From positions 1,178,001 to 1,242,000 of the forward strand of contig JAGMUV010000009.1 of the NCBI GenBank assembly GCA_020744425.1: a DNA stretch of 64,000 bases, given 5' to 3'. A program made the translations under genes and the position numbers. Shown here piece after piece: positions 1 through 10,586 of the stretch; the stretch's first letter is position 1, and each line of letters starts with the position of its first letter. The DNA is from Dactylonectria macrodidyma. Taxonomy: Eukaryota; Ascomycota; Sordariomycetes; Hypocreales; Nectriaceae. The notes beneath the pieces were generated by a model that was not told where the DNA came from, ran no database searches, and was given only the letters and a program-made list of their open reading frames with translations.

Positions 1-1535
1 TCATCAACATACTAGGGATGGAGGACTTTGCAGAAGCCGTAGTCGGTTCGCTCGGCGAGGGTCTCAACGTAGAACAGAGGAAGCTTCTTAGCATTGGTGT
101 AGAGCTTGCAGCTAAGCCTTCGCTACTTGTCTTCCTAGATGAGCCGACAAGCGGGCTCGATTCTCAGAGCTCATGGGTTATCTGTACCTTGCTTCGAGAC
201 CTGGCCGACCAAGGGCAGGCTATTTTGGCCACGATCCACCAGCCGAGTGCATTGCTCTTCCAAACCTTTGACCGCCTACTTTTCCTAGCCGGAGGCGGCA
301 AAACTGTCTACTTCGGTGACATTGGCACCCAGTCGAGCATTCTTCTCGACTACTTCTCCCGGAACGGTGGGGGGCCTTGCGGAGAGACGGAGAATCCTGC
401 CGAATATATCCTTAATACTGTCTCTGGAGACAACTCTCCCGCGGAGGAATGGGTGGCGGCCTGGAACAAGAGCGTTGAGCGACAGGAGGTCATGGCTGAG
501 CTCGAACGGCTCCAGAACACCGGAGAGACCGACAATGCTGGAGAAGAAGACATGGACAACGAGTTTGCCCTGCCTTTCTTCGGCCAGTTCCGCTACGTGG
601 CGATTCGCACCTTTCAACAGTACTTTCGGCAACCAGAGTACATTTTCGCAAAGTTCATGCTCGGCATCGCGTCCGGTCTCTTCATCGGTTTCTCTTTCTG
701 GCGAGCCAACAATTCGCAGCAGGGTTTCCAAGACGCCTTGTTCAGCATCTTTCTCATGTGCACCATCTTCTCCGTGCTCGTCAACCAGGTCATCCCCAAG
801 TTCGTCGTGCAGCGGTCGCTGTACGAGGTGCGCGAGCGCCCGTCGCGGACGTACTCGTGGAAGGCCTTCATCCTGTCGCAGATCCTCGTCGAGATGCCGT
901 GGCAAATCCTCCTGGGCGTGTGCGCGTGGGCCAGCTTCTTCTTCTCCGTCTTCGGCATCCACAGCACCACTGAAACCAAGGGCCTGGTGCTGCTCTTCAT
1001 CGTCCAGTTCTACATCTACTCGGCGAGCATGGCTCAGATGGTCGTTGCCGCAATATCGAGCCCGCCCCTCGCTGCCATGCTAGCCGTTCTCATGTTTGGT
1101 CTCTCTTTCATCTTCAACGGCGTCATGCAACCTCCGAGTGCGCTGCCAGGCTTCTGGACCTTCATGTGGCGCGTGTCTCCATTTACGTACTATGTTAGTG
1201 GAATTGGCAGTACGGCGCTTCACGGCCGGGAAGTTCATTGCTCGGACAGTGAGTTGAGCGTCTTCGACCCGCCGTCTGGCCAGACTTGCGGCGAGTATCT
1301 GGCCAAGTTTCTGGAGGTCGCAGCGGGAGGCCTCTACAATCCAGAAGCCGATACGGGCTGCCAGTACTGCGCGATGACATCGGCAGATCAGTACCTTGGC
1401 GTACGCGAAATATACTTCAAGGATCGCTGGCGGAATTATGGCATCTTTTGGTGCTATTACATCTTCAACATTTTTGGGACAGTCGCTCTGTACTATTTGT
1501 TTCGCGTGCGAAAATGGGGATGGAAGAAGGCCTAG
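1..1535 (+). CDS. PDR-type ABC-G transporter, C-terminal half (5' partial)
   Basis: This is the C-terminal half of a full-size PDR (ABC-G) drug-efflux transporter of the plasma membrane. The frame is open to the window edge, and the residues before the first internal Met (INILG-MEDFAEAVVG) belong to the family, so the gene starts upstream. Visible in order: the ABC signature of the second nucleotide-binding domain (LNVEQRK), Walker B (LLVFLDEPTSGLD), the H-loop (ATIHQPS), a linker, then the second membrane domain with about six hydrophobic segments. The Cys-rich extracellular stretch near the end (GCQYCAMTSADQYLG) is typical of PDR proteins. It stops at TAG 1533-1535 with no intron visible in this part. 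The family exports hydrophobic drugs, azoles or toxins; the substrate here cannot be read from sequence. The next 3 kb is gene-poor. Confidence 0.93.
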   Translation, partial: INILGMEDFAEAVVGSLGEGLNVEQRKLLSIGVELAAKPSLLVFLDEPTSGLDSQSSWVICTLLRDLADQGQAILATIHQPSALLFQTFDRLLFLAGGGKTVYFGDIGTQSSILLDYFSRNGGGPCGETENPAEYILNTVSGDNSPAEEWVAAWNKSVERQEVMAELERLQNTGETDNAGEEDMDNEFALPFFGQFRYVAIRTFQQYFRQPEYIFAKFMLGIASGLFIGFSFWRANNSQQGFQDALFSIFLMCTIFSVLVNQVIPKFVVQRSLYEVRERPSRTYSWKAFILSQILVEMPWQILLGVCAWASFFFSVFGIHSTTETKGLVLLFIVQFYIYSASMAQMVVAAISSPPLAAMLAVLMFGLSFIFNGVMQPPSALPGFWTFMWRVSPFTYYVSGIGSTALHGREVHCSDSELSVFDPPSGQTCGEYLAKFLEVAAGGLYNPEADTGCQYCAMTSADQYLGVREIYFKDRWRNYGIFWCYYIFNIFGTVALYYLFRVRKWGWKKA

Positions 1536-1828
1536 CTATAGAATGGATCACCAGCAATGGGTCAAGACTCTTGATCGTCTCTCTTCCTCTTCTTTGCACT
1601 AGTAAAGCCGGTGTGTTTCAACTTTCTTATGTCCCTACCGGATTCAGGCGTTACATATTACTAGTGTAGATTATAGAATGTAAGGAGTACCCGTATCACC
1701 CATCATCACATAGCACTGTCCAGAATGGACAAAAACCTGGCTGCATGGGCCGACTGGTGCTGAAGAGATTGGTGTTTATTTCCTTTCATTCAACTCTATT
1801 TAAAACAATGAGAACCGCGACGTTTTAC

Positions 1829-2403
1829 TTACTCTTCTGCGCTAGAGAGACCACAAAACGGCTCAATTTTAACCCACAATTGGCGATTCAGGTGAGTCTT
1901 GAGCCACTGTGCATGTTCTGGATACTCCCTTAAGAATTCGAGATTCTCTTCAATAATGGGTATATCACGGAGGAGGCTTGACTTGATAATTTCTCGACGG
2001 ACTTTTGGATCATATTTCCCGTCTGGTCCTTTGGGGATCTTATAGAATTTCCTCCCCTCCCATGTAAATGGCCATTTCTTAAGTTCTTTTGGTATCTTAG
2101 AAGGGATCTCCTAGTGGATATGGACGCTAGAATTGTTGTCAGCTTGAGCCAGGCTTGAGCTAGGAGTGAGGTCAGATATAAATAGAAAGATCCGACTTAC
2201 AGAGACTCTCCTGTCCACTTATACCATACCACTGGTACCTTTTCTTCTTGGACAGTGCGATCATAACCGTGGTGATCAATCAGAAAAAAGCATTTGCGGT
2301 TCTTGAGACCGAAGTTGCATGAATAGACGTAGCTTGTATGCGATGAGGCAAGGATTGACAAGTGAGTGAAATCTTCGGTTATTAAAGAGGCGGATTGTCT
2401 CAT
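1829..2403 (-). pseudogene. Decayed gene of unknown family, two coding blocks out of phase
   Basis: Two coding-looking blocks lie on the minus strand. Block A (2403-2201) starts with ATG and includes KNRKCFFLIDHHGYDR and VPVVWYKWTGES. It ends at a near-perfect donor (GTAAGT, 2200-2195). Block B (2110-1829) follows an acceptor TAG at 2111-2112. It has no ATG but stays open for 93 codons with a strongly protein-like composition (for example KELKKWPFTWEGRKFYKIPK), then stops with TAA. Joining donor to acceptor puts block B in the wrong frame: two leftover bases upstream, while block B needs phase 0. So either the gene carries a small indel or an unusual splice site is used. I do not recognise the family. 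I treat it as a relic; a spliced functional gene cannot be excluded. Confidence 0.4.
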
Positions 2404-4678
2404 GCGTGGAAGAGAAGGCAGTTATTATATTCATTGAGGGGGGAAATAAACTTTCATGATGCATAGCTATGAGGTTTCCCTGCGGCCAGCTAGGAAAGTT
2501 TATTATCAGGTAAATGTGTGAGCATTGGGCTATGATGCTGAAAATGTGGAAAAACTGGGTTCTTTGTTGTAGTGGAAGCAACCTATCCTTGGAGAAGGCT
2601 AGCAAATTAGAAAGATAGACAAGCGCGTTAGGTGCTATGGGAAGAAGGAAAGGAACAGAGGGGTAATTCGGATCGCGGTCAGATATACCCGTTGTCGGAC
2701 CTGTTTTTATTTTTGGTTTAAACTTTTTTTTTAAAACTTTTATTGCTCTGTGGCATATGCAGTCCTTAAGCATACCTTGATGCGTCAGCCTCTCCCAGCT
2801 TGGCTACTTAGGGCTGATCCAGCATCGGAATCGCCGCCTAACCATGATCGCGAATAGTGAAGAAGTGACAATCGGTCTAATGCAGATTAAAACTGCAAAG
2901 TCATAAAATCGCAACACAGCAGTCACCCATAACACAACACATATAACCGTATAAAGGCGAGGACGGCTTCATTAAGTAACGGCTCACCTGCGGTCTGGCT
3001 GAACTATAAGTGCGCTCTCAAGTGTCTTGTATTGCTATTCCTTCACTATGTGCGACTATAACTAATCCTCCTTTAATCATTATTATTATAATAATTCTTG
3101 TGAGAACTTAGTTGCGGTGCAGCTAGGATCCTCTCATGAGCGCTCTCTTAATAAAAACCCGAGCAACTGCATTGACGTCGCTCGATGCGAGTCAGTAACT
3201 CCCTACGTATGCCAGTCCCATAGCAAAAGGAGCAAGGGCAGAAGCGTTGCGTCCGTCCCGATGACATAAACCTATCCTGACAACCTGGTGTATGACCTGT
3301 GCGATGGCCTACCATGAAGTCACACTGCCTTTCTCGCCGATATTGGACATACGTATTATATAACCCTTGTCCGCGGCAAGTCTCGCGCCCTAGATAAGGG
3401 GTCGGTTTCGCTTCAGAGCTCCTTCCAAAGGAGCTGGAGCTAGAGCTAGGGTTGTTTGACCACATTGTAAAAAGAATCTGTGTTTGTGGTGTCATAAAGA
3501 TGTGTAGAGAAGTATTGAAAGTGAAGTTGGTAAGGAATAGACCATTAGGAATATTTCACCACTATATATTAACTCTCAACTTCATTGACTGCAAGATCTC
3601 TGGCACTACTTAATGGTCGTGGTGATACACTGAATATAGATGTGGTGTGATTCATTGCTTAGATTTGGCGAATCACTCAAATGCGCTCAATAGAGTCTTC
3701 ATCTCTAATTCTTCTGTCCCTGGCATACGGCTCGAGTTTAGCGGTGTTGGTATGTGGCCTCGAGTGATTGAGGGTACGACTCTCACACCCAGTCAATACC
3801 AGTGGTGTTTCAATAGAAACGTTGAATTGCGGAGCTCGCAGGCTCTTCTTTGACAGCATGAGAGCAACAACAGTTTGCTACGGTCACGGATACCGCGGGG
3901 CATTGCGAACGTGAGATTTAGGGCCTCGTCTGGTATTCCATCTTGAGCTATTACCAGGGTTATTTGGGGCTCTATAAAAGAGGTTGGCATTATCAAGAAG
4001 ACCTAGGTTCTTGCAACTATATACAAAATACTTCCTACGTGACACCGTAAAGTCGGTGGCGTGGGGTTGCGTTACATCAGGCGCCATGCCGCTATCGACT
4101 ACGTTGTCAACTGGCACGTTTTGAGGGCAGCGACGCGTGAAGCGCCTTACAGAGGCACAGTACGGCAGGAGTTGGCTATTGAGCTTTTAACGCTCACGGA
4201 ACTCGTGGTGGCGTAAGACATCATCCTAACAACAATTCGATTGATGTGGGCGTGGCGTGGGGTGTCGACGATACTGGCAGAACTCCCAACCACTCTAAGT
4301 CTCCCTCAAAAGGATTAGGCTTCGTTTAGTACTTGCAACGTTGGATGATGAATGTGTTGACCGGAAGATTTAGATTACACAACGAAATCAGCCACCTTCA
4401 TGAAAGGCCCCCTGCCTCCCGCCGTATTGGTTTCAAGGCCCAATGCTTTCACATTTGCCTAAGATCAAGCATTTCCAGCTCATACGAGCTGGGAAGCTTA
4501 AATCTTGAGGAACATATTGCCTGTTGGCGGGCCCCAGGAGCCGGGGGGTGTGCCTCCACAACCCCGTCAAAGGACCCTCACCGCTTTTGGGCAGAAAAGT
4601 TTCACCGCCAAAAAATTGCATTCTGCCCCTCTATTCTACTGTCGCAGTTCAAATCATCACCACCTCGTACAACCGAAA
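2404..4678. other. Gene-poor region upstream of ESF1
   Basis: The stretch is locally AT-rich and shows no recognisable conserved gene. It holds one short Cys-rich open frame (3148-3495, listed separately). Other open frames are short, lack ATG starts or overlap one another. Confidence 0.5.
3148..3495 (-). CDS. Small Cys-rich hypothetical protein (doubtful)
   Basis: An ATG-initiated frame of 115 codons. The N-terminus has a serine run (PSSSSSSFGRSS). The C-terminal two thirds hold nine cysteines, including QRFCPCSFCYGTG and RRQCSCSGF. There is no signal peptide and no family I recognise. It stands alone in a gene-poor stretch, so it may be a chance frame. The only support is the clustering of cysteines and the ATG. 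Confidence 0.2.
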   Translation of the reverse strand: MTPQTQILFTMWSNNPSSSSSSFGRSSEAKPTPYLGRETCRGQGLYNTYVQYRRERQCDFMVGHRTGHTPGCQDRFMSSGRTQRFCPCSFCYGTGIRRELLTRIERRQCSCSGFY

Positions 4679-6775
4679 ATGAAGAACTCAAAGAAGAAGG
4701 GAGGCCTGGCTCCCAGCCGCATCGCCGATGAGCGATTCGCCAGCTTCGAGAGCGATCCGCGCTATCGTCTGCCTTCGAAAAAACAGGCCAAGACCACAAT
4801 CGACAAGCGATTCTCGCGCATGCTCAAGGACGATGAGTTTACTGCCACCGCGAAAGTCGACCGTTACGGCCGAAAATTGAAGTCCGACACCAAGAAAAAG
4901 GCGCTGCAGAGGCTGTATCGTGAAGAGGGTGAGGATGAGGATGAGGATGAGGATGAGGAAGAAGATGAGGATAAGTTTGAGGCGGAAGGCGAGGACGAGA
5001 TCGAGGTTGACGACGACGACGTGGTGCAGCGAGAGCTCCTAGCTGCGCACGCAAAACTCGACCCGGCTCGAGGCGGGGGTTTCGAATCCTCAGACGACGA
5101 TTCTGACGACTCCGACTCTGATGTTGAAGATGAGGCTGGTGCCGGCACCGACGTCAAGGGCGACATGCAAAGGTTTCAGGACGAACAAGCCGACGCTGAA
5201 TCTGGAGAGGTTACCAATCGCATCGCGATCGTGAACCTTGATTGGGACCACGTCAAGTCTGCCGATCTGATGGCTCTCTTCTCCAGCTTCATCCCGACGA
5301 GCGGGGGAAAAATCGAGAAGATTTCCGTCTTCCCCAGCGAGTTTGGAAAGGAGCGCATGCAGCAAGAGGAGGTGGAGGGACCGCCCAAAGCACTCTTCAA
5401 GGACGTGGCAAAGAGCGAGGACTCGGAAGGTGACTCGGAAGACGACAGCGAGGAGGACAGCGACGACGAAGACGATAAGATCAAGAATGAAATCATCCAA
5501 GAAGGCGACGACCAAGACTTCGACAGCGATGCTCTGCGATCTTACCAGCTCGACCGACTTCGATATTACTACGCAGTCATGGTCTGCTCAAGCCCCGAAG
5601 TCGCACAAAGCATCTACGAGGCCACCGATGGCCGAGAATACCAATCATCCTCCAACTTCCTGGACCTACGTTTTGTCCCCGACGATGTTACGTTCGACGA
5701 CGAGCCTCGTGACGAGTGTGACAAAACACCCGACTCATACAAGCCAGTTGAGTTTGTGACAAATGCTCTCCAAAGTTCCAAGGTCAAACTCACCTGGGAC
5801 ATGCACCCCGACGAAGTTTCTCGAAAGGAGTCGATCAACCGCGCATTCACCGGAAGCCGAGCTCAGATTGAGGAGAACGACCTTCGAGCTTACCTCGCGA
5901 GTGATAGCGAAGACGAGCCATCAGATGGAGAGGCACTCGGGACTGAGGAAGCGAGTAAAGATGAGCCTAAGCTGTCCAAGAAGGAGCTAGCTCGACAGAA
6001 GATGCGAGCGGCTCTCGGATTAGGAGACGAGCCCGAGGCCAAGTCCAAGGGTGGCCCGGTGGGCGATATGCAAATCACCTTTACGCCTGCTCTGACGGAA
6101 GGCGCAACACGGAAGAAGGATGAAAAGGAAGAGACGACTATTGAGAAGTACGTGCGAAAGGAGCGTGAGCGCAAGGAGTCAAAACGCCAAAAGGCCCGCG
6201 CCAAGCGTGAAGGCAAGGAGTCTGGTGATGAGGAGGTTACTGAGGAGCCCGCTGCTGCTGAGGGCGATGATCTCGGTTTCGACGATCCCTTCTTCACCAC
6301 CGAGGAGCCTGTCCGCGAGACTAAGGCCTCGGTCCGCAAAGAGGAGCGTCGCAAGAAGCGCGAAGCCCGAGAGGCCGCCGAGGCCGAGTCTGCTGCCGAG
6401 AAGGCGCAGCTGGCCAAGGTCATGACCAAGGATGCCGGCGATAACCAGGCGGATCATCTGGACCACTTCGACATGAATGAGATCATCAAGGCGGAGAAGC
6501 GCAAGGCAAAGAAGGGCAAGGCCAAGAAGCGCGCCGAGGCCAAGGGAGATCAGTCGCGCGGTGGCCTGCAGGAGGACTTTGCCATGGACGTCGCAGACGA
6601 CCGTTTCAAGGCCGTGTTCGACAACCACGAGTACGCCATCGACCCATCTAACCCCAAGTTCAAGGGCACACAGGGTATGAAGAAGCTGCTCGAGGAGGGC
6701 CGGAAGAAGAGACGGGCAGGAGATGAGGAGGAGGAGGTACCACGAACAAAGAAGGCCAAGAAGGGACGGAGGTGA
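4679..6775 (+). CDS. ESF1: Pre-rRNA processing protein Esf1
   Basis: Esf1 is a nucleolar protein of the small-subunit processome, needed for early 18S pre-rRNA cleavages. I place the start at ATG 4679-4681 (MKNSKKKGG, preceded by AAA), giving 698 aa. The frame extends 58 codons further upstream, but that part is not Esf1-like. Order: basic N-terminus with the conserved RFASFESDPRYRLP and TIDKRFSRMLKD blocks, a long Glu/Asp tract encoded by GAGGAT repeats near 4927, an RRM-like core (NRIAIVNLDWDHVKSADLM; LRYYYAVMVCSS), more acidic and basic low-complexity segments, and the C-terminal NUC153 motif (DDRFKAVFDNHEYAIDPSNP) with a Lys/Arg tail. No introns are needed. It is convergent with the methyltransferase downstream. 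Confidence 0.95.
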   Translation: MKNSKKKGGLAPSRIADERFASFESDPRYRLPSKKQAKTTIDKRFSRMLKDDEFTATAKVDRYGRKLKSDTKKKALQRLYREEGEDEDEDEDEEEDEDKFEAEGEDEIEVDDDDVVQRELLAAHAKLDPARGGGFESSDDDSDDSDSDVEDEAGAGTDVKGDMQRFQDEQADAESGEVTNRIAIVNLDWDHVKSADLMALFSSFIPTSGGKIEKISVFPSEFGKERMQQEEVEGPPKALFKDVAKSEDSEGDSEDDSEEDSDDEDDKIKNEIIQEGDDQDFDSDALRSYQLDRLRYYYAVMVCSSPEVAQSIYEATDGREYQSSSNFLDLRFVPDDVTFDDEPRDECDKTPDSYKPVEFVTNALQSSKVKLTWDMHPDEVSRKESINRAFTGSRAQIEENDLRAYLASDSEDEPSDGEALGTEEASKDEPKLSKKELARQKMRAALGLGDEPEAKSKGGPVGDMQITFTPALTEGATRKKDEKEETTIEKYVRKERERKESKRQKARAKREGKESGDEEVTEEPAAAEGDDLGFDDPFFTTEEPVRETKASVRKEERRKKREAREAAEAESAAEKAQLAKVMTKDAGDNQADHLDHFDMNEIIKAEKRKAKKGKAKKRAEAKGDQSRGGLQEDFAMDVADDRFKAVFDNHEYAIDPSNPKFKGTQGMKKLLEEGRKKRRAGDEEEEVPRTKKAKKGRR

Positions 6776-7138
6776 TGATGGTGATGGCATCAGGTTGTGG
6801 CGGTGTAACGGATGGGCTTTTGGTGCTTTCTCAAGGACATCTAGACGGCGTACAAAATGTAGGATTGGTATAGTAAAAGCAATGTAGTCATTGTATCGCA
6901 TTACCCGTAATTCATCTAGGACAGATAGGTGTGTCCTCCTTTTATCGTTTGTTAAGTTCCCCACTCAAGGAGGGATAGAGAGCACGCTCAACACTCCACT
7001 CATGGCATCGACATTATCGCTGGTAGACAAAGACCCAAACAAACTCGCTTCAAAGAGTTGCCACGAGTGATTCAGCTGAACCACGTCATAATTTTACAAG
7101 TCCCGAACATGACAATAAGGATGAGAAATTGACGAGAC
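6776..7138. other. Convergent intergenic (3' regions)
   Basis: The 3' flanks of ESF1 and the methyltransferase gene. I see nothing else in it. Confidence 0.6.
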
Positions 7139-8613
7139 TCACTCTACATCCAGGGGTTTCTGCCCGCTCCAGAAATGCATCTTGCCGTATGCGTGCACAT
7201 TGGGATCGCGCATCGACTTGCGGCATTCAGCAAAAAAGAGCTCCATTTCTAGCTTATTCCAGCCCATCCTGGGGAAGTGAACCGCGCCGACGGCAGGGAA
7301 GAATTCCTCACAGGCAGTACGGTAGTACATGCCGACGAGACGCGTGATCCTGATGATTTTTTGTTACTTCTCGTCAGGTTTCACACGAAGAAAGGGTCTG
7401 TTGTTCTTACTTGTCGCGCGGCCATGTGCCATAGGGAAGCTTGACGTAGTTGTGCTTGATGTTTACGAAGCCGGCCTCCACGAGGTACTGGCCGCCGAAG
7501 ATGGCAGCGTGCGAGTTTGTGCCGAATTGAGCGAATCCTTCAACAATGTACTCGGTGAAGCGTTTGATGGGCCAGTCGTCGGGGATGGTGTCGTCGTCGG
7601 TGTGGCACTGGCCATCGACGTCTTGGAGCTCGACCCAGCCGCCGGGCCTCATGTGGCTGTATACACTGATCAATGATAAAGGTTCAAGAGTCTGAGATAC
7701 AAATAGCGTACGTGATGGCTTGCTTCAGGAGGCCGGCAGGCGACTTGAGGATAGGAATCATATTGCGCAGGTGGACAAAGTCGATGTCGTCGCCGTTAAG
7801 CCATTGGTCTTCTACGTCGTCGACAAGGAACCTGGAGCTTGGGATCAGCCGGTGTGTGCTATTTGGATACATACCATGTAAGACTCACTTGACATTGGGA
7901 GGCACCCAGGCTGGTTGAATGGGACTTAGATCCAGCCCTGTGACTTCGGCGCTTGGGTACTTGTCTCCTACTGCAATATCGTGATGTTCTTGTCAGCCTG
8001 ATGACTCTCGGAGCATCCCGTCCCACCGTGCTAGAGTACTTGAAGAACCAGAAACACTACCTTCAATAGCCCAGATACCAGTCCCAGTGCCCAAATCGAC
8101 AATTTTTTGCGGAAACTCACCCACCGGGGCATAGAAAAGACGGCCGTCGGTGGCCTCAAGCATCATGGCGTGCAGCATGTCCTCACGGTTCTGCTCGGCC
8201 TCGTCGTTGGGCAGCGGATAGCGGCCGTGGCGATAGCGGTGATAGCGGCGGCCGTTCTGGAAGCTGTGCTCGTAGACGCTGGAGCTGAGTGACGTTGACT
8301 CGCTGGCGAGGGTTTCGGCGTCGAGGTCGCTGGCTGAGAACTCGTCGTCCGAGTCGCTGCCGCCGGCTTCGATGGGGGTATCGCCATGTAAGAGGCCTTG
8401 TTGGGCTTCGGGTTGGGGTTGGTCTTGGTCTTGGTCGTCGTGCTCTGGAGTCTCTTGCAAGGGGGGTGGAGCGTCTTGTGAAAGCCAGTTAGCTTTCAGA
8501 TCGTCAGTAAGATGACGATGAATCTTACCAGCAGCGAGAGGACTTGGCCTGCCGCACCTTGGGCTGCCCTTGGGGCTTACTCTTGGTGTCCGCTTGCCGT
8601 CCGACGTCCCCAT
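7139..8613 (-). CDS. LaeA-like SAM-dependent methyltransferase
   Basis: A class I SAM methyltransferase of the large fungal LaeA-like group. Exons: 8613-8061, 7970-7889, 7831-7712, 7665-7411, 7349-7139 (406 aa). All junctions keep frame. The first real ATG is at 8613 ([10 protein letters not shown]). After an acidic, disordered N-terminus comes the conserved [14 protein letters not shown] block. Motif I ([15 protein letters not shown]) is followed by [18 protein letters not shown], which carries the acidic residue expected to bind the SAM ribose. Later motifs are [10 protein letters not shown] and [10 protein letters not shown]. Within exon 1, positions 8528-8475 look like a further 54-nt intron (GTAAG donor, GCTAAC branch, AAG acceptor). 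It is in frame, so a 388-aa form is equally possible. LaeA itself is a nuclear regulator of secondary metabolism, but most paralogues have unknown substrates. Confidence 0.88.
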
Positions 8614-10586
8614 GCTGTAGATGATGTCCACGCGCCGCGTTTCTTTTCCACGGACGAACAATCACTCGACGGGATGTTATCGAGGAAGCTTTTAGTGACG
8701 GAGGCTAGATGGTTGCCAAGATAAAAAGATGCTGCAGAAGCAATAATTCCCCAATATCGACGCGAACCAAGAGAGGCAGTGGAGCGAGCGCAAGGAACTG
8801 AGCTGAAGCTGATTAGGTTAGCGAGACACTACAGGCTTCGGGGCAGGCATTTGTCTCACGTGTGTTATCGCAGGAGAAAGAGGGGATGAGAAACGGATAC
8901 GTATAAGATAAGTCGCAACGGTCGAGAATGTGACAGGTGACAAGAGTGGATTCGATGCAGGAGATGGAGTCGAACCGCTCCCATTTTCAGGAGAGGGGAA
9001 ATATAGGAAGACGATTGCGATGGATCAGTAATACGGTTGGCAAAAGGAGAAGAGATCATCGTGTTGGTATTCGTTGAACACTGAGCTTTTGGGTTTTCAC
9101 TTTCTGCCGATGGGCGCCTCGACGCTTTGAGAAGCCGACGGCCGCAGAATGAAGGGCGAGGCATTGCTTGACTCGGAGAAGTCGAGTCTAAATTCTGACG
9201 TCGGATTGACTATATAAGCTAGCTGCGCAAGCCATTGTTTACCGAGCCAGTGGATGGGAACGGGTCTCGATGAAGACTGTCTTGGATGAATTTGACGCTG
9301 GGGATATCTGAATTGTTGCAATAAGGTGGTGGGGGTAGTAGCAAAGATATGATGCATATTTCGACCATCACGTAGTGCCTACTTTCTGACTCTTCTCAAT
9401 ACTCCCAATGGTCTAATGACTCAACTGAAGCTGTACCAGGTCGATGATGGCTTCGACATGTTTGTGTAACCTCATGTCCTCCCCTCCAGCAATGTCATCA
9501 ACGAAGCGGAACGGTGGAGCTTCTCTACGGGGCTAGCTAAAGTGACAGCTCAAAACGTCCCCGCCCGGGCCCAGCATGTGCTTCAATTTAGCGCGTGGAG
9601 ATGCATCTGAGGTGTCAAAGCGGGCAAAGAGTTGAATCTTATGGGGGAACCCTCGAGTTCCAGCACTTCGGAACCAGAACGTTTTAGAGGCGTCGATGAC
9701 ATTTGTTGACGTTGGGGGGGTTGCTCAGATGAGTTTGTGACAATGGTTACTTGTGAGCTGATGACTAGATGCGCACTGCGATTGAATCATACAGCGTTAT
9801 GTCGAGCAATTGTTCAATCTGTGGGTGAAAATGAAAAGAAGAGCGCCAAGGTTGGCTAATAAGAGATGCATGGCGCGTCTCACCTGCATCAAAAGACTCC
9901 CTCCAAGACTTCTCGCTTACAAGAACAAGGAGGGAATGAAAGGACAAAGGGCACTTCAACAAGAGGCAACAGACCAGGGTGCAAACCCCTCCAAGACCTA
10001 AGATGGCCTGCTACATGATGCGCGTGCAGCATGCACAATGCATACAATGCATTACCGTCGTATTTCGCACATGGGGGAGCCTCTTTTCCTGGGGTCTTCA
10101 ATAATCGGTGAGCAGAGGTCACGATAGAAACGAGGCCATCAAGGGCCAGAGTCGCTTGATGTGCTCGATCCCGAGCTAGGGAGTGTCCTTGACCGATGAT
10201 TGACAATTCGAAGAGGGTGGGAACGTGCACACACCCACACCTTTTCGATACGCTCTTGGAAAAAGACGAACCCTTGACCGATCCTGGACTGCCGCAGCTC
10301 CAGCTTTTCTTGGTGGGTTGGGGTTGAGGTTGAAAGAGGCAGCTCAGCCGATAACGATGTGAGTGGGTGTAGCACGGAGAATCCTGGTTGGATAGGCCGA
10401 GTGGGGTGGGTGCGTTGCGCAGACGGAGTGGGGGAGGCGAGATGAGGGCATCGCCAAAGATAGGATGGATGCACATTAGTAAGTAATAAGAACAGCCATC
10501 TCATTGTTGTTCCATCATGATTGAAATGGGTCATCCCGTAATTAAACACGTCTAATACATAATCATAGAACCTCGCTCGCTTTCAA
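8614..10586. other. Intergenic, 2 kb
   Basis: It contains the methyltransferase promoter side and the 3' side of the acyltransferase gene. A 195-codon minus-strand frame at 9889-10476 starts with ATG but has no domain, is Pro/Ser/His/Cys-rich and looks like a chance frame. Nothing else is supported. Confidence 0.5.

Noticed and set aside
6179..6964. Long minus-strand frame (261 codons) opposite ESF1
   Set aside because: It is the antisense shadow of ESF1's acidic/basic coding sequence; Leu/Ala/Gly bias reflects the complementary codons.
8941..9000. Minus-strand GGTTCGACTCC resembling a tRNA B box
   Set aside because: No matching A box upstream at the right spacing and no cloverleaf can be folded around it.
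9889..10476. ATG-initiated 195-codon frame on the minus strand
   Set aside because: Composition rich in Pro, Ser, His and Cys, no domain or membrane pattern, and no splice partners; likely a chance frame.
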